A DNA stretch of 64,000 nucleotides from Neorhodopirellula pilleata (GTDB lineage Bacteria; Planctomycetota; Planctomycetia; Pirellulales; Pirellulaceae), in contig NZ_SJPM01000003.1 of NCBI RefSeq assembly GCF_007859915.1, positions 505,315 through 569,314 on the forward strand, in the 5' to 3' direction. How positions within the stretch are numbered: the stretch's first letter is position 1; each line of letters starts with the position of its first letter. The translations under genes were made by a program, and so were the position numbers. Shown in pieces: positions 42,100 through 51,597 of this stretch. Under the pieces are notes generated by a model. That model worked only from the letters and a program-made list of their open reading frames with translations. It was not told the DNA's origin and did not search any database.

Positions 42100-43149
42100 G
42101 TGAATACAACGGACCCATTCTTGAGCCCTGAACCGCTGTCGATTTGTGTACGGCCGCTTCAGATTCCAGAATTGGCGGCGGTCTTGACCGAGACGCTTGC
42201 ACGACTGTCACCGGCACGCTTGAGCATTGTGTCGGATCAACTTCGAGCGATATTGAACTCGGATCGCCCGACCGATTTGATCGTTCGGTTCGCCGCACAG
42301 GATGACGTTTCGTTGGACCGAGGCGTCGTCGCGATCGCCGCTTTGCCCGAGCAGGGCGACACGGCAACGATCCTGCACGTCGATTGGACAAAACCGAGCG
42401 AGTGGGCCGCGTCGGTGCGGGTGAACGAGTCGCTCACGATCGCCGAACGATCTGCGGACGGGCTACGGGAAAAACTATTGGCTCTGTTTGCCACCCACCA
42501 AATCAAATTCGTGCAGTGGGCGACCGATCCGGTCAGTCAAGCTGAAAATATGATCGACATCCCTTGGTGGCCTCGACACATGGGTTTTGCTCAGGTCGGC
42601 ACGTTAGATTACCTCGCCATCGACGCCGACGAATCCACAGGAAATTTCGGCGGCACGGTTTCAGAACCTGTCCCGCCGATCACGCTCGAAACGGTCGCTC
42701 AAGCCGACGCCGCACAACGGGAGCGGTTCGAGCGGTTGGTGACGGAGACCTATCGCGGCTCGCTGGATTGCCCCTCGCTGGAATCCTACCGCACGACCGA
42801 CGAGATCATTCAGTCTTATCGGTGCGTTAGCTCGTATGCCCCCGACCTGTGGTTCACCGTTCACGTGGACGACTCCGAACCGGTGGGCTGTTTTATGCTA
42901 GCCCGGCACCGGAACTCGCAAAACGACGAACTCGTCCTGGAGTTGGTTTACATGGGTGTCGTGCCGCAGCATCGCGGACACGGTTTGGGCCGCCGAATCA
43001 TGGACCAAATCGCCCGCATCGGCCACGATCAGAATGCCGTTCGGCTGGTCTTGGCGGTCGACCGCGACAACCATCCCGCGCAAGACGCGTATCGTCGTTT
43101 CGGGATGAAACCGCTGTTCCAAGAAACCGTATGGGCGGCGTCCATCTAG
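42100..43149 (+). CDS. GNAT-family N-acetyltransferase
   Basis: 349 residues if the GTG at 42100 is the start; the frame is open from a TTG at 42055. The C-terminal third is a GNAT domain with the acetyl-CoA loop (YMGVVPQHRGHGLGRRIMDQ; R-x2-G-x-G), a strand VRLVLAVDRDNHPAQDAY and RFGMKPLFQETVW. The N-terminal half is also acyltransferase-like but degenerate, so a tandem GNAT arrangement is possible. It would transfer an acyl group to an unknown amine. It is 95 nt upstream of serS and may share its transcript. Confidence 0.82.
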   Translation: MNTTDPFLSPEPLSICVRPLQIPELAAVLTETLARLSPARLSIVSDQLRAILNSDRPTDLIVRFAAQDDVSLDRGVVAIAALPEQGDTATILHVDWTKPSEWAASVRVNESLTIAERSADGLREKLLALFATHQIKFVQWATDPVSQAENMIDIPWWPRHMGFAQVGTLDYLAIDADESTGNFGGTVSEPVPPITLETVAQADAAQRERFERLVTETYRGSLDCPSLESYRTTDEIIQSYRCVSSYAPDLWFTVHVDDSEPVGCFMLARHRNSQNDELVLELVYMGVVPQHRGHGLGRRIMDQIARIGHDQNAVRLVLAVDRDNHPAQDAYRRFGMKPLFQETVWAASI

Positions 43150-43244
43150 GGGCCTGACCAAGTTGGCCTCTGTTTCGTTAAGTTGTGCGTGGCTTGACCG
43201 ATGTTTCTCTTGATTTCTCAACCCCAACACTGACCCTTTGGCCG

Positions 43245-44537
43245 ATGCTCGATCGTAAATTCATTTTGCAAAACGCGGATTTGGTCGCCAAAAATGCCGC
43301 CCGTCGTGGTGTGGAAGTCGACGTGGAGTCGATCTGCACGCTCGAGGCCCAACGTCTCGAGGCGTTGCAACAATCCCAAGAATTCAACCGTTTAGCCAAC
43401 GAGATCAGCAAACAAATTCCCAAGGCAGCCGACAACGAGGCCCGGCAAGCGATGATCGCCGAAGGCCGCCAGCTTCGTGAAAAGAAAGACGAAGCGGCGA
43501 ACTTGCAGGACGAACTCGAAGCCAAGATCGTCGAACTGCAAACCGTCCTGCCGAACATGACGCATCCCGACGTGCCCGACGGCGGGGAAGAGGACGCGAA
43601 CGAACTTGGCTTCGGCAAAACCCCCAAACCGGCGATGGATTTCAAACCGCTGGACCACTTGGAACTGGGCGAAAAGCACGACTTGTTCGATTTCGAAGGC
43701 GGTGCCCGGGTGGCCGGTTCGGGGTTCTACTTCCTCCGCAACGCGGCCGTGCGTTTGGACCTCGCGTTGCAACTATTCGCAATCAGCTTTTTGAGCGATC
43801 GAGGGTTCACGCCGGTGGCCACGCCCGACTTGGCGTTGACCAGCGTGCTGCAAGGAACCGGCTTCAACCCCCGCGGTCCGGAGACCCAAATCTACAGCAT
43901 CGAGAACACGGAACTGAACCTCGTCGCGACGGCCGAAATCACTTTGGGCGGGATGCTCAGCGGCCAAACCCTGGACTTAGAATCGTTGCCGATCAAGCTG
44001 TGCGGTTTGAGCCATTGTTTCCGAACTGAAGCCGGCGCGGCGGGTCGGGCCTCGCGCGGTTTGTACCGCGTCCATCAATTCACCAAAGTCGAAATGTTCG
44101 CGTTCGCGAGTCCCGATCAAAGCGACGCGTTGCACGAAGAAATGCGTGGCCTCGAATGTGAACTGTTCGACGCCCTCGAAGTTCCCTACCGTGTGATCGA
44201 TACCGCCGCCGGTGATCTCGGTGGCCCGGCATATCGCAAGTATGATTTGGAGGCCTGGATGCCCGGTCGCGGCGAAGCGGGCGAGTGGGGCGAAGTCACC
44301 AGTACCAGCAACTGCACCGACTACCAAGCCCGACGACTCGACGTCCGATACAAGACGCCTGGACAAAAGGGAACCCAATACGTCCACACGCTCAACGGAA
44401 CCGCCGTCGCGACCGGCCGGGCCATGATCGCCATTTTAGAAAACCACCAACGAGCCGACGGCTCCATCGCGGTCCCCAAAGTCTTGCAACCCTGGGTCGG
44501 CCAAGAATCCCTCACCCCCCAACCAACTCGAACCTAA
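43245..44537 (+). CDS. serS: Seryl-tRNA synthetase
   Basis: 430 residues from the ATG at 43245; the earlier ATG-like start at 43185 would add 20 atypical codons. The N-terminal coiled-coil arm (about 30-110, e.g. EFNRLANEISKQIPKAADNE) binds tRNA-Ser. Class II motif 2 is FRTEAGAAGRASRGLYRVHQ, and motif 3 GTAVATGRAMIAILENHQRA. TAEITLGGM is the serine-site signature. It charges tRNA-Ser in the cytosol. The frame ends in a basic/Pro tail just before an AAACTT hexamer run. Confidence 0.97.
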   Translation: MLDRKFILQNADLVAKNAARRGVEVDVESICTLEAQRLEALQQSQEFNRLANEISKQIPKAADNEARQAMIAEGRQLREKKDEAANLQDELEAKIVELQTVLPNMTHPDVPDGGEEDANELGFGKTPKPAMDFKPLDHLELGEKHDLFDFEGGARVAGSGFYFLRNAAVRLDLALQLFAISFLSDRGFTPVATPDLALTSVLQGTGFNPRGPETQIYSIENTELNLVATAEITLGGMLSGQTLDLESLPIKLCGLSHCFRTEAGAAGRASRGLYRVHQFTKVEMFAFASPDQSDALHEEMRGLECELFDALEVPYRVIDTAAGDLGGPAYRKYDLEAWMPGRGEAGEWGEVTSTSNCTDYQARRLDVRYKTPGQKGTQYVHTLNGTAVATGRAMIAILENHQRADGSIAVPKVLQPWVGQESLTPQPTRT

Positions 44538-44557
44538 ACTTAAACTTAAACCTAACT
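44531..44557. repeat. AAACTT hexamer run (copy 2)
   Basis: CCTAAACTTAAACTTAAACC overlaps the last codons of serS. Its mirror image lies at 44905, so the intergenic region 44558-44904 is bracketed by inverted hexamer runs. Confidence 0.88.
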
Positions 44558-44628
44558 CCCAAACCACAGCACTTCCCCTACTAGCAAGCTAGAAACCAAA
44601 CCACCGGTCCAGCAATCAGCCGCAACGC

Positions 44629-44757
44629 GCTAGCGGGCTGTTGATTTAATCGTTTAACGGCAAGCCGCAGGCGACAGAGCTTGAGAACGCAGACGCCTGC
44701 GGCTTGCCGTTAAACGAAAACGCCCAATCGTGCACTCAATCAACAGCCCGCTAGCGT
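44629..44757. repeat. Nested palindrome with 23-bp perfect inner stem
   Basis: Outer arms GCTAGCGGGCTGTTGATT and AATCAACAGCCCGCTAGC are exact complements. The inner stem begins CGTTTAACGGCAAGCCGCAG (44652) and its complement ends at about 44717. The outer arm is like the family-1 copies at 22361 and 28432, but the core is unrelated. Confidence 0.9.
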
Positions 44758-44817
44758 GCCGTTAGTGCCGCAACAGCCCGCTAGCGGCGTGTTGATTTAG
44801 TCGTATACCGAATGCCA

Positions 44818-44882
44818 ACAATTAGCCGATGGGCGTTAGCCCCGGTTGGCGTCCGGTTAACCGCCGCTAACGCGTTACGGCT
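44818..44882. repeat. Dispersed repeat, family 2 (copy d)
   Basis: AATTAGCCGATGGGCGTTAG to CCGCCGCTAACGCGTTACGG, almost identical to the unit at 6706. It precedes alaS, so alaS transcripts may start inside or after it. Confidence 0.88.
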
Positions 44883-44904
44883 GATACGGCGGCGAATCGA
44901 AAAT

Positions 44905-44942
44905 CGGGTTTAGGTTCAAGTTTAAGTTTAAGTTTAAGTTTT
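44905..44942. repeat. AAGTTT hexamer run (copy 3, inverted)
   Basis: GGTTTAGGTTCAAGTTTAAG and further AAGTTT units end at about 44940, 45 nt before alaS. It is the reverse complement of the run at 44531. Confidence 0.88.
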
Positions 44943-44986
44943 TGACAATTTGAAATTGGCTATATCTACTCTTTCCATTATCCAAC

Positions 44987-47821
44987 ATGAAAACCGACGA
45001 ACTGCGTGAAAAGTACCTCGACTTTTTCGTTTCCAAGGGCTGCTCGCGACAACCCAGCGATGTGCTGGTGCCGGCTTGGGATCCGTCGGTGCTGTTCACC
45101 CCGGCGGGAATGAATCAGTTCAAAGATCACTTCCTCGGCAAGGTCAAGTTGGAATACACCCGAGCGACCACGTGCCAAAAATGCTTGCGAACCGGCGACA
45201 TCGATAACGTCGGACGAACGGCGTTTCACCACACGTTCTTTGAGATGCTGGGTAACTTCTCGTTCGGCGACTACTTCAAAGAAGAAGCGATCGAATGGGC
45301 GTGGGAGTTTCTGACCGAAAAGAAATGGTTGAACATTCCCAAGGATCGATTGAACGTGACCGTCTACAAAGACGACGACGAAGCGTTCGACCTTTGGCAC
45401 GAAAAGATCGGCTTGCCGACCTCGCGAATTTCGCGCATGGACGAGGACGAAAACTTCTGGCCGGCGTCGGCTCCGAGCGAAGGTCCCGACGGCGTCTGCG
45501 GGCCTTGCAGTGAGATCTATTACCAACTCGACGACGGCAGTGACGTCGAAATCTGGAACCTCGTCTTTACCCAATTCAATCGTGACGGCGCGCCGCCGGA
45601 CAACCTGCGTCCGCTGCCGAGCAAGAACATCGATACAGGAATGGGGCTGGAACGAACCGCGAGTGTCTTGCAGGGTGTGCCGACTAACTTCCACATCGAC
45701 AGTCTGTTGCCGATCGTCGAGGCGGCCGCCGAAGTCGTGGGTGTGAAGTACGAATACCAAAGCGACAACGGTCGCCGGTTGCGACGGATCACCGACCACG
45801 TTCGAGCTAGCGTATTCGCGATTCACGAAAACGTTTATCCGGATTCCAAAGAGGCCCCCTACGTCATCCGCCGCTTGATCCGCCGCGCGGTCTTGGACGG
45901 TTATCAAATGAATCTCCGTGAGCCGTTCTTGCATCAGTTAACGCAAGCCGTCGCGGACGCATCGAAGGCCGCCTATCCCGAACTCGGCCAAACCGTCGCA
46001 CGGGTCAGTGAAGCGATCGAAGCCGAAGAACGCGCGTTCTTCAACACGATCGGCGGCGGGATGAAACGCATCGAACGATTGTTCGAACAACTGCAAGCTG
46101 AATCGGCGGAGATGATCCCCGGCAACGAAGCGGCCGATTTACAAACCACCTATGGCGTCCCGCCCGAGCTCGTTCAAACCCTCGCCGCCGAACAAAACCT
46201 GACTTTTGATTGGGACGGATACCGGGCCGCGATGGATCAACACGCCCTCGACAGCGGTGGCGGACAAAAGGTGCTCTTTCAAACCGGACCTTTGGAAACA
46301 CTCAAGGAGTCGCTGCGAGAAACTCCGTTCGTCGGCTATGAAACGACGCAGTCGACCGCCCTCGTCAAAGGCATCATCACCGGCGATGGTCACGACAAAG
46401 GCGACGAAGGACAACTGCTCAGCCACCTGGATCGACCCGGTGACGCGGTGCATCGATTGGTGCTCGATCATTCCCCGTTTTACGGCGAATCGGGTGGCCA
46501 AGTCGGCGACACCGGCGTGATCGAAAACGAGCATTTCGAATTCCAAGTCATCGATACTCAAAAGCACGCGTCGCTGATCGTTCACCATGGGCGTTTGGTG
46601 CGTGGCAAGATCAGCGAAGGCGAAACGTGTACCGCCAAGGTCGACATCGAGAATCGTAAGGCGCTCGCACGGGCGCACTCGGCGACACATATTCTGCACC
46701 ACGCCTTGCACACCCACGTCGGCCGTCACGCCGAACAACAGGGCAGCAAAGTCGAAGCGGACCGGTTGCGATTCGACTTCAAGAACCCCAAAGCGATCGA
46801 CGACGAGACGCTGGTCAAGATCGAACAGGATGTTCTCAAACTCGTCGGTGCGTCCGAAGAAATCCGCTGGGACACGGTCTCGTTGGCCGACGCCCGGCAA
46901 GCCGGTGCGATGATGTTGTTCGGTGAAAAGTACCCGGACCCTTGCCGCATGGTTTCAATGGGCTCATTCAGCCGCGAACTTTGTGGCGGGACTCACCTGA
47001 ACAACACGTCGGAAGTCATCGCGTTCGAGGTCGTGGTCGAAGAAAGCGTTTCCACGGGCACCCGCCGGATCGAGGCATTGACCGGACAACGAGCCAAAGA
47101 ACACCGCGATCAAACCAACGCACTCCTTTCGACCGTCGCTTCAACGCTCCATTGCGATCCGTCGGTCGCCGCTGCGGCGACCGAGGCGCTCATCGAAGAG
47201 GTCCGTCAACTCAAGAAAGACCTTTCGGCCGGAAAGGCGGGCGAGCACTCATCGGAGTTTCGTTTCGACGGTTCGAAAGCAACTAAAACGAACGTCGAGG
47301 ACTACAACGAAGTCCGCGCGGCGGTTCGTGGTTTGACGCGTCGCTTGAACGTTGCGATCGACGACGTACCGTCACGATTGGAATCATTGTTGGCCGATCG
47401 TGCGGACTTGGTCGAGAAAATCAAATCTCTCAGTGAAAGCAGCGACATTTCCGTCGACGATCTGATCGCCTCCGGTGCAACGATTGGTGACACGCTGTTG
47501 GTCGTCGCCGAAACGCCCGGAGCCAATTCCAACATGATGCGTGGCTTGATCGATCAAATCCGCAAGAAGAGCAAAGGTCCGACGGCGGTTCTGTTCGGTG
47601 CGACCGAGGGCGACAAAGTCGTCTTAGTCGGCGGACTCAGTCGCGACTTGGTCGACCGGGGTCTCAAAGCCGGCCAGTGGGTCGGCGACACAGCCCGCAT
47701 CGTCGGCGGTGGCGGTGGAGGGCGGCCCGACATGGCTCAAGCGGGCGGCAAAGACCCATCCAAACTGCCCGAAGCAATCGAGAAAGCCAAGGCGTCGATG
47801 CAAGAACAACTCAGCCGTTGA
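44987..47821 (+). CDS. alaS: Alanyl-tRNA synthetase
   Basis: 944 residues, slightly longer than usual. The N-terminal class II core has REKYLDFFVSKGC, FHHTFFEMLGNFSFGDYF and NIDTGMGLERTASVLQG. The editing domain has the zinc-binding motif HSATHILHHAL and CGGTHL. The C-terminal DHHA1/oligomerisation part ends in GGGGGRPDMAQAGGK. It charges tRNA-Ala and clears mischarged Ser/Gly. A short insert between the core and the editing domain (about 370-480) may explain the extra length. No T-box is seen upstream; instead the gap is full of repeats. Confidence 0.98.
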   Translation: MKTDELREKYLDFFVSKGCSRQPSDVLVPAWDPSVLFTPAGMNQFKDHFLGKVKLEYTRATTCQKCLRTGDIDNVGRTAFHHTFFEMLGNFSFGDYFKEEAIEWAWEFLTEKKWLNIPKDRLNVTVYKDDDEAFDLWHEKIGLPTSRISRMDEDENFWPASAPSEGPDGVCGPCSEIYYQLDDGSDVEIWNLVFTQFNRDGAPPDNLRPLPSKNIDTGMGLERTASVLQGVPTNFHIDSLLPIVEAAAEVVGVKYEYQSDNGRRLRRITDHVRASVFAIHENVYPDSKEAPYVIRRLIRRAVLDGYQMNLREPFLHQLTQAVADASKAAYPELGQTVARVSEAIEAEERAFFNTIGGGMKRIERLFEQLQAESAEMIPGNEAADLQTTYGVPPELVQTLAAEQNLTFDWDGYRAAMDQHALDSGGGQKVLFQTGPLETLKESLRETPFVGYETTQSTALVKGIITGDGHDKGDEGQLLSHLDRPGDAVHRLVLDHSPFYGESGGQVGDTGVIENEHFEFQVIDTQKHASLIVHHGRLVRGKISEGETCTAKVDIENRKALARAHSATHILHHALHTHVGRHAEQQGSKVEADRLRFDFKNPKAIDDETLVKIEQDVLKLVGASEEIRWDTVSLADARQAGAMMLFGEKYPDPCRMVSMGSFSRELCGGTHLNNTSEVIAFEVVVEESVSTGTRRIEALTGQRAKEHRDQTNALLSTVASTLHCDPSVAAAATEALIEEVRQLKKDLSAGKAGEHSSEFRFDGSKATKTNVEDYNEVRAAVRGLTRRLNVAIDDVPSRLESLLADRADLVEKIKSLSESSDISVDDLIASGATIGDTLLVVAETPGANSNMMRGLIDQIRKKSKGPTAVLFGATEGDKVVLVGGLSRDLVDRGLKAGQWVGDTARIVGGGGGGRPDMAQAGGKDPSKLPEAIEKAKASMQEQLSR

Positions 47822-47871
47822 GCGGCGACGCCGCTGTTGGTGTTCGGTGGGGAGGCGTGTGCCGGGCCGGG

Positions 47872-47992
47872 CTAGTATTCCAGCTCACCTTATTTTTCGG
47901 GTAGACCGTAGTGGATCTTGTTAAAGATCCCATGCTGAAAGGATCTTTAACAAGATCCACTACCCGAAAATTGAACTGCAGAGGAATACTAG
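47872..47992. repeat. Nested palindrome (22-bp inner stem)
   Basis: Three pairs nest: outer CTAGTATTCC/GGAATACTAG, middle TTTTCGGGTAG/CTACCCGAAAA and inner TAGTGGATCTTGTTAAAG with its complement (47909-47930 and 47941-47962). It lies about 50 nt after alaS and marks the border to the lower-GC region. Confidence 0.9.
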
Positions 47993-48006
47993 ATTCTCCT
48001 GGAAGA

Positions 48007-48154
48007 GGCTCGCGACGGCGTCAGGTTAGGTTTTTCGGTTTTTGCGAGTGAGTGATCGCACTGTCGAGACGAAGAAGGACACGAGTTCGATCAACAGAAT
48101 CGAATGAACCTTAGACCTGAAAACCGAAAACCCAACCTCACCCTGGCGCGAGCC
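48007..48154. repeat. Imperfect inverted repeat, arms related to the 9983-12135 array
   Basis: Left arm (48007-48043) GGCTCGCGACGGCGTCAGG..., right arm (48119-48154) ending CCCTGGCGCGAGCC. About 29 of 35 positions pair. The right arm (AAAACCGAAAACCCAACCT) matches module B ends in the 10-kb array, so the same repeat exists in two places. Confidence 0.75.
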
Positions 48155-48877
48155 CGTCCGCAATTGATCGCTGCAAGCTATCTCCGCCACGGTTACTACT
48201 GGTACGTGACCGGCAAGATCCCAAACGAAAAACCACCGGAACGAGTCGATCAAAAACTGATCGCAAAGTACGGAATTGACATTTCCGAATGGCAGAGATC
48301 GAAACGCCGCAAGTCTGGACTCGCTAACGCTCAGTACCTTCGCTGCGGCCAATGGTTCATCCTGATGCTGACCGAAGGCCACCACTTACTTCGCCAGCCA
48401 ACCGAGAAGGGTGGGGAGGGTGAACACATCAAAGACTGCCGCCGAATTCCAATCCGATTTGCTGGATACTCGATCTCATATCGTCGGAGCGGAGTCGCCC
48501 AGCCGACTGGCCAGTCCACGAAGTGGCATGCTCACGTGCGGCTCGATTCTGAAACCTATGCAGAACTGAAAGCTCACTTCGAGTCAATTGCAGTTCACCG
48601 TTCAGTTGAGAATCTCGTTGCCGAGTTTGCCAAAGTTACTTACGCCCGATATGCCCCCATCCGTCGTCAACTTCTCAATATCCTTCGTCAAGTCAACAAT
48701 CTCCGACAACGTCAATCGTTCACCAAACTACCGCACACAGTGCTAAACCTGCGCCGTTCCGTCGTGAAGGTTTACGCAAATGTTGACCAGAAAGTTGAGA
48801 GTAATACTCGGCGTTTTAGTCACAGGTCCTCTAGCAACAATATGGCTAGAAGGATTGGGAAGTCATTTTCTCGCTAA
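48104..48877 (+). CDS. Hypothetical protein next to repeat element
   Basis: 257 residues, with no domain I recognise. The first 20 codons run through the inverted repeat (AARPQ-like), so the real start may be later. The core is basic and has a distinct block: SYLRHGYYWYVTGKIPN, KRRKSGLANAQYLRCGQWF, RIPIRFAGYSISYRR, then helices rich in Arg/Gln and a basic tail. It is a plausible nucleic-acid-binding protein carried with a mobile repeat, but that is inference. Its GC is lower than the neighbouring alaS. Confidence 0.6.
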   Translation: MNLRPENRKPNLTLARARPQLIAASYLRHGYYWYVTGKIPNEKPPERVDQKLIAKYGIDISEWQRSKRRKSGLANAQYLRCGQWFILMLTEGHHLLRQPTEKGGEGEHIKDCRRIPIRFAGYSISYRRSGVAQPTGQSTKWHAHVRLDSETYAELKAHFESIAVHRSVENLVAEFAKVTYARYAPIRRQLLNILRQVNNLRQRQSFTKLPHTVLNLRRSVVKVYANVDQKVESNTRRFSHRSSSNNMARRIGKSFSR

Positions 48878-49013
48878 TCCTCAAACCATGATTCAGGGCT
48901 AGTCTTCACGATCGCCCTACTGCAAAATGAGTGCTTGTTGACGAGCATCTGAGGTTGATGTTTGGTATCATTTGACTTGGAGATGTCATTTTCTAGTCCG
49001 ATAGGGATCCGTC

Positions 49014-50285
49014 ATGAACCGACCGAGAGTACTTTTTCGTGGTTTTACGCTGGTGGAACTGTTAGTGGTGATCGCGATCATTGCGGTGCTGATCGGCATC
49101 TTGCTGCCAGCAGTGCAAGCCGCCCGTGAAGCGGCGCGGCGGATGACCTGTAGCAACCATCTCAAACAAATTGGCTTGGCGATGCACAACTACCACGCCG
49201 CCTACAACCAACTACCCGAGCACATGGGAGGCACGAAACACGGCTATTACATTCACGGAGGACTGATTGGATACACCCGCAGTAATTACCGCATGTTGAG
49301 CGTGTTTGTTGGTCTACTTCCTCAGTTAGAGCAGCAGGGACTTTGGGAAATGATCAGCCACGAACTGGTGGCATCCAATAATTCCGCTATCACTTTTCCA
49401 CCCATGGGACCGTTTCCAAATCGAGAACTTTCGGACTATGCTCATTCCTACTACGAACCCTGGATGACCGAAGTTCCGACGCTACGATGTCCGTCGGATC
49501 CTGGTACCGGTCTTCCTGCGCGAGGTCGTACCAACTATGCCGTCTGCGTTGGCGACTCCGTGCATCATTCCGTTAAAGGATTTCAGGATGACCGTGGGAG
49601 CACAGTAAACTCCATTGTTGAAGGTTCCAAAGCAGCACAACGAGGCATGTTCGTGGCTAGGCGTGCCACGAAATTTCGGGATGTAAACGATGGCCTTGCC
49701 AGCACGATCGCGTTAGCAGAGATTGCGACAGAGTTGGGAGATGCTGACATTCGCACTTGGCCCGCCATGGCAGCCGCTAATGTCAGTTGGGATGGCTCTG
49801 GCATGGTTCCAACAGGGCGAGCACTGATGTGTGCCCCTTGGATTAACCCTCAGCGTCCGCGTTTTTGGTCTACAACGGTCCCAAATTCAGTCGCTTTGCT
49901 CAACGGGAATGTCGCCGCGGGTATGTCTGCCTTTTTTGGGCAGTTCAGGCGAGGCTACAGTTGGGCTTCAGGTAGCATTATTGACAGCGCATTTTTTACA
50001 ATCCTACCTCCTAATCGAGAATTATGTTGGAATGTATACAATTTGGGACCAACAAACGCGCCTGGTTTGGCTCCACCCAGCAGCCAACACTCAGGAGGAA
50101 TCCATATTCTGATGGGTGATGGTGCCGTAAGATACGTTACCGATTCCATCGACTCAGGCGATACAAACAGTGCGATGGTCTCCATCGCACCGGGTGGCCT
50201 GCCACCGGGCAGCCCTAGTCCCTATGGCGTGTGGGGAGCTCTCGGTACCCGAGCATCCGGCGAACCCACCCACGGCGATTGGTGA
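49014..50285 (+). CDS. DUF1559 pseudopilin-like protein (second)
   Basis: 423 residues, longer than the one at 12390. The N-terminal processing motif is [20 protein letters not shown] and is followed by [20 protein letters not shown]. The H-x9-DG motif is [12 protein letters not shown] near the C-terminus, followed by about 45 Gly/Pro/Ser-rich residues. The gene is 8 nt upstream of a glycosyltransferase gene, so the pair is probably one unit. Codon use is more A/T-rich than in the rest of the window, suggesting acquisition. Confidence 0.92.
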   Translation: MNRPRVLFRGFTLVELLVVIAIIAVLIGILLPAVQAAREAARRMTCSNHLKQIGLAMHNYHAAYNQLPEHMGGTKHGYYIHGGLIGYTRSNYRMLSVFVGLLPQLEQQGLWEMISHELVASNNSAITFPPMGPFPNRELSDYAHSYYEPWMTEVPTLRCPSDPGTGLPARGRTNYAVCVGDSVHHSVKGFQDDRGSTVNSIVEGSKAAQRGMFVARRATKFRDVNDGLASTIALAEIATELGDADIRTWPAMAAANVSWDGSGMVPTGRALMCAPWINPQRPRFWSTTVPNSVALLNGNVAAGMSAFFGQFRRGYSWASGSIIDSAFFTILPPNRELCWNVYNLGPTNAPGLAPPSSQHSGGIHILMGDGAVRYVTDSIDSGDTNSAMVSIAPGGLPPGSPSPYGVWGALGTRASGEPTHGDW

Positions 50286-50293
50286 AACCAATC

Positions 50294-51487
50294 ATGGGGC
50301 GTGTGTTAATCACATGGGAACTGGGGGGCGGTCTTGGTCACCTGCTCTGCCTGAAACCGCTTATCAAACGCCTGCAATCCTGCGGTCTTGAATTATTCTT
50401 AACCGTTCGAGATGTCGCGAACGCCAAAGACGTGTACTCAGATACCGAAATCACGATTCTACAATCCCCCATTCATCGGTCCTCAGCACTCTCTCCTTTT
50501 CGCGACGCGCGATCGTTCGCCGAGTTGCTGCTGGCGGAGGGATTCGCCGATAGAGACGACCTGTATTCTCGGTGTCTTGCCTGGCGCGAAATTGTTGCTC
50601 GGATTGATCCCGATTTCATTCTGTTTGATCATGCACCCACAGCAATTCTTGCGGTGCGTGGCATTGACATACGTACGGCAACGTTCGGCAATGGATTTTT
50701 TGTCCCGCCTTTGATATCTCCAACTCCGGATCTACGCCCGTGGCTTCCGCCTGACCCTGAGCGTACGATTCAGTCAGAACAAATTGCTGTCACTCATTGC
50801 AATCATGTTCTTTCACGTTTCCGCTCGCCGACAATCTCTGGCATTGGGAATCTGTATGCTGGCATTGATGAGCATTTCCTAACGACGTTCAGGGAACTCG
50901 ATCACTTTTCTCAACGCACAAACGGGCGATACTACGGCATACCTCCCGCTGGAGTTGGAGTGCCTCCGTGCTGGCCGGACGGAGTCGGCAAACGTATCTT
51001 TGCATATTTGCAGCCATCTCCTTTCACACTGGAGTTGTTCAAGCAAATTGCATTACTGCGCATGCCATCAATCGTCTTTGCACCAGGCGTGTCTCCCGAT
51101 CTTGTTGACTATTGCCGATCGAACTTTCCGCAAATACGGATTGAAACAGAGCCAGTCGATCTTTCGGCTGTGTCAAAGCAGTGCGACGTCGTTGTTCATC
51201 ATGGCACACATAATACTGCAGCAACTTTTCTGTTGGCTGGGATACCTGCGCTGATTTGTCCGATTCACCTCGAGCACCGTCTAACAGGCATGATGATTCA
51301 GGAACTCGGCGCGGCACATGTTGTTGATCCGTACGATACGTCGAAGATTATCAACGGATTGCATCAACTACTGGTATCGACTGCTATCAGCCAATGTGCT
51401 CAAGAGTTTGCAAGTAGATACCAGCGGTGCAGCGCCATCAAAAACATGGATTGCATCGCCGAGAGAATCTTGAAAAACGATAAGTAA
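50294..51487 (+). CDS. GT1-type glycosyltransferase
   Basis: 397 residues from the ATG at 50294. The N-terminal Rossmann domain starts with a Gly-rich loop and an early His (ITWELGGGLGHLLCLKPL), typical of the acceptor side of UDP-glycosyltransferases. The C-terminal donor domain has the GT1-type block VVHHGTHNTAATFLLAGIPA and PIHLEHRLTG. The usual HxGGxGT is altered to HGTHNT. It would transfer an activated sugar to an unknown acceptor. Its place between a pseudopilin-like gene and a giant secreted protein suggests surface glycosylation (inference). Confidence 0.85.
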   Translation: MGRVLITWELGGGLGHLLCLKPLIKRLQSCGLELFLTVRDVANAKDVYSDTEITILQSPIHRSSALSPFRDARSFAELLLAEGFADRDDLYSRCLAWREIVARIDPDFILFDHAPTAILAVRGIDIRTATFGNGFFVPPLISPTPDLRPWLPPDPERTIQSEQIAVTHCNHVLSRFRSPTISGIGNLYAGIDEHFLTTFRELDHFSQRTNGRYYGIPPAGVGVPPCWPDGVGKRIFAYLQPSPFTLELFKQIALLRMPSIVFAPGVSPDLVDYCRSNFPQIRIETEPVDLSAVSKQCDVVVHHGTHNTAATFLLAGIPALICPIHLEHRLTGMMIQELGAAHVVDPYDTSKIINGLHQLLVSTAISQCAQEFASRYQRCSAIKNMDCIAERILKNDK

Positions 51488-51597
51488 AACCAGGATTTTT
51501 CTTGACACGGCAGTTTGAGTGCACTCTGCTGGCCGACTCGCTACAGAACCTGTAGCGATCTTTCTTCCCTTTTGAATTTATTTTGGGGCAATTCACA

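Noticed and set aside
40274..44942. Hexamer runs as telomere-like sequence
   Set aside because: The runs are short, internal and lie beside core genes; they show no chromosome-end character.
44942..44986. T-box or riboswitch upstream of alaS
   Set aside because: No conserved T-box sequence or terminator/antiterminator pair could be found; only repeats are present.
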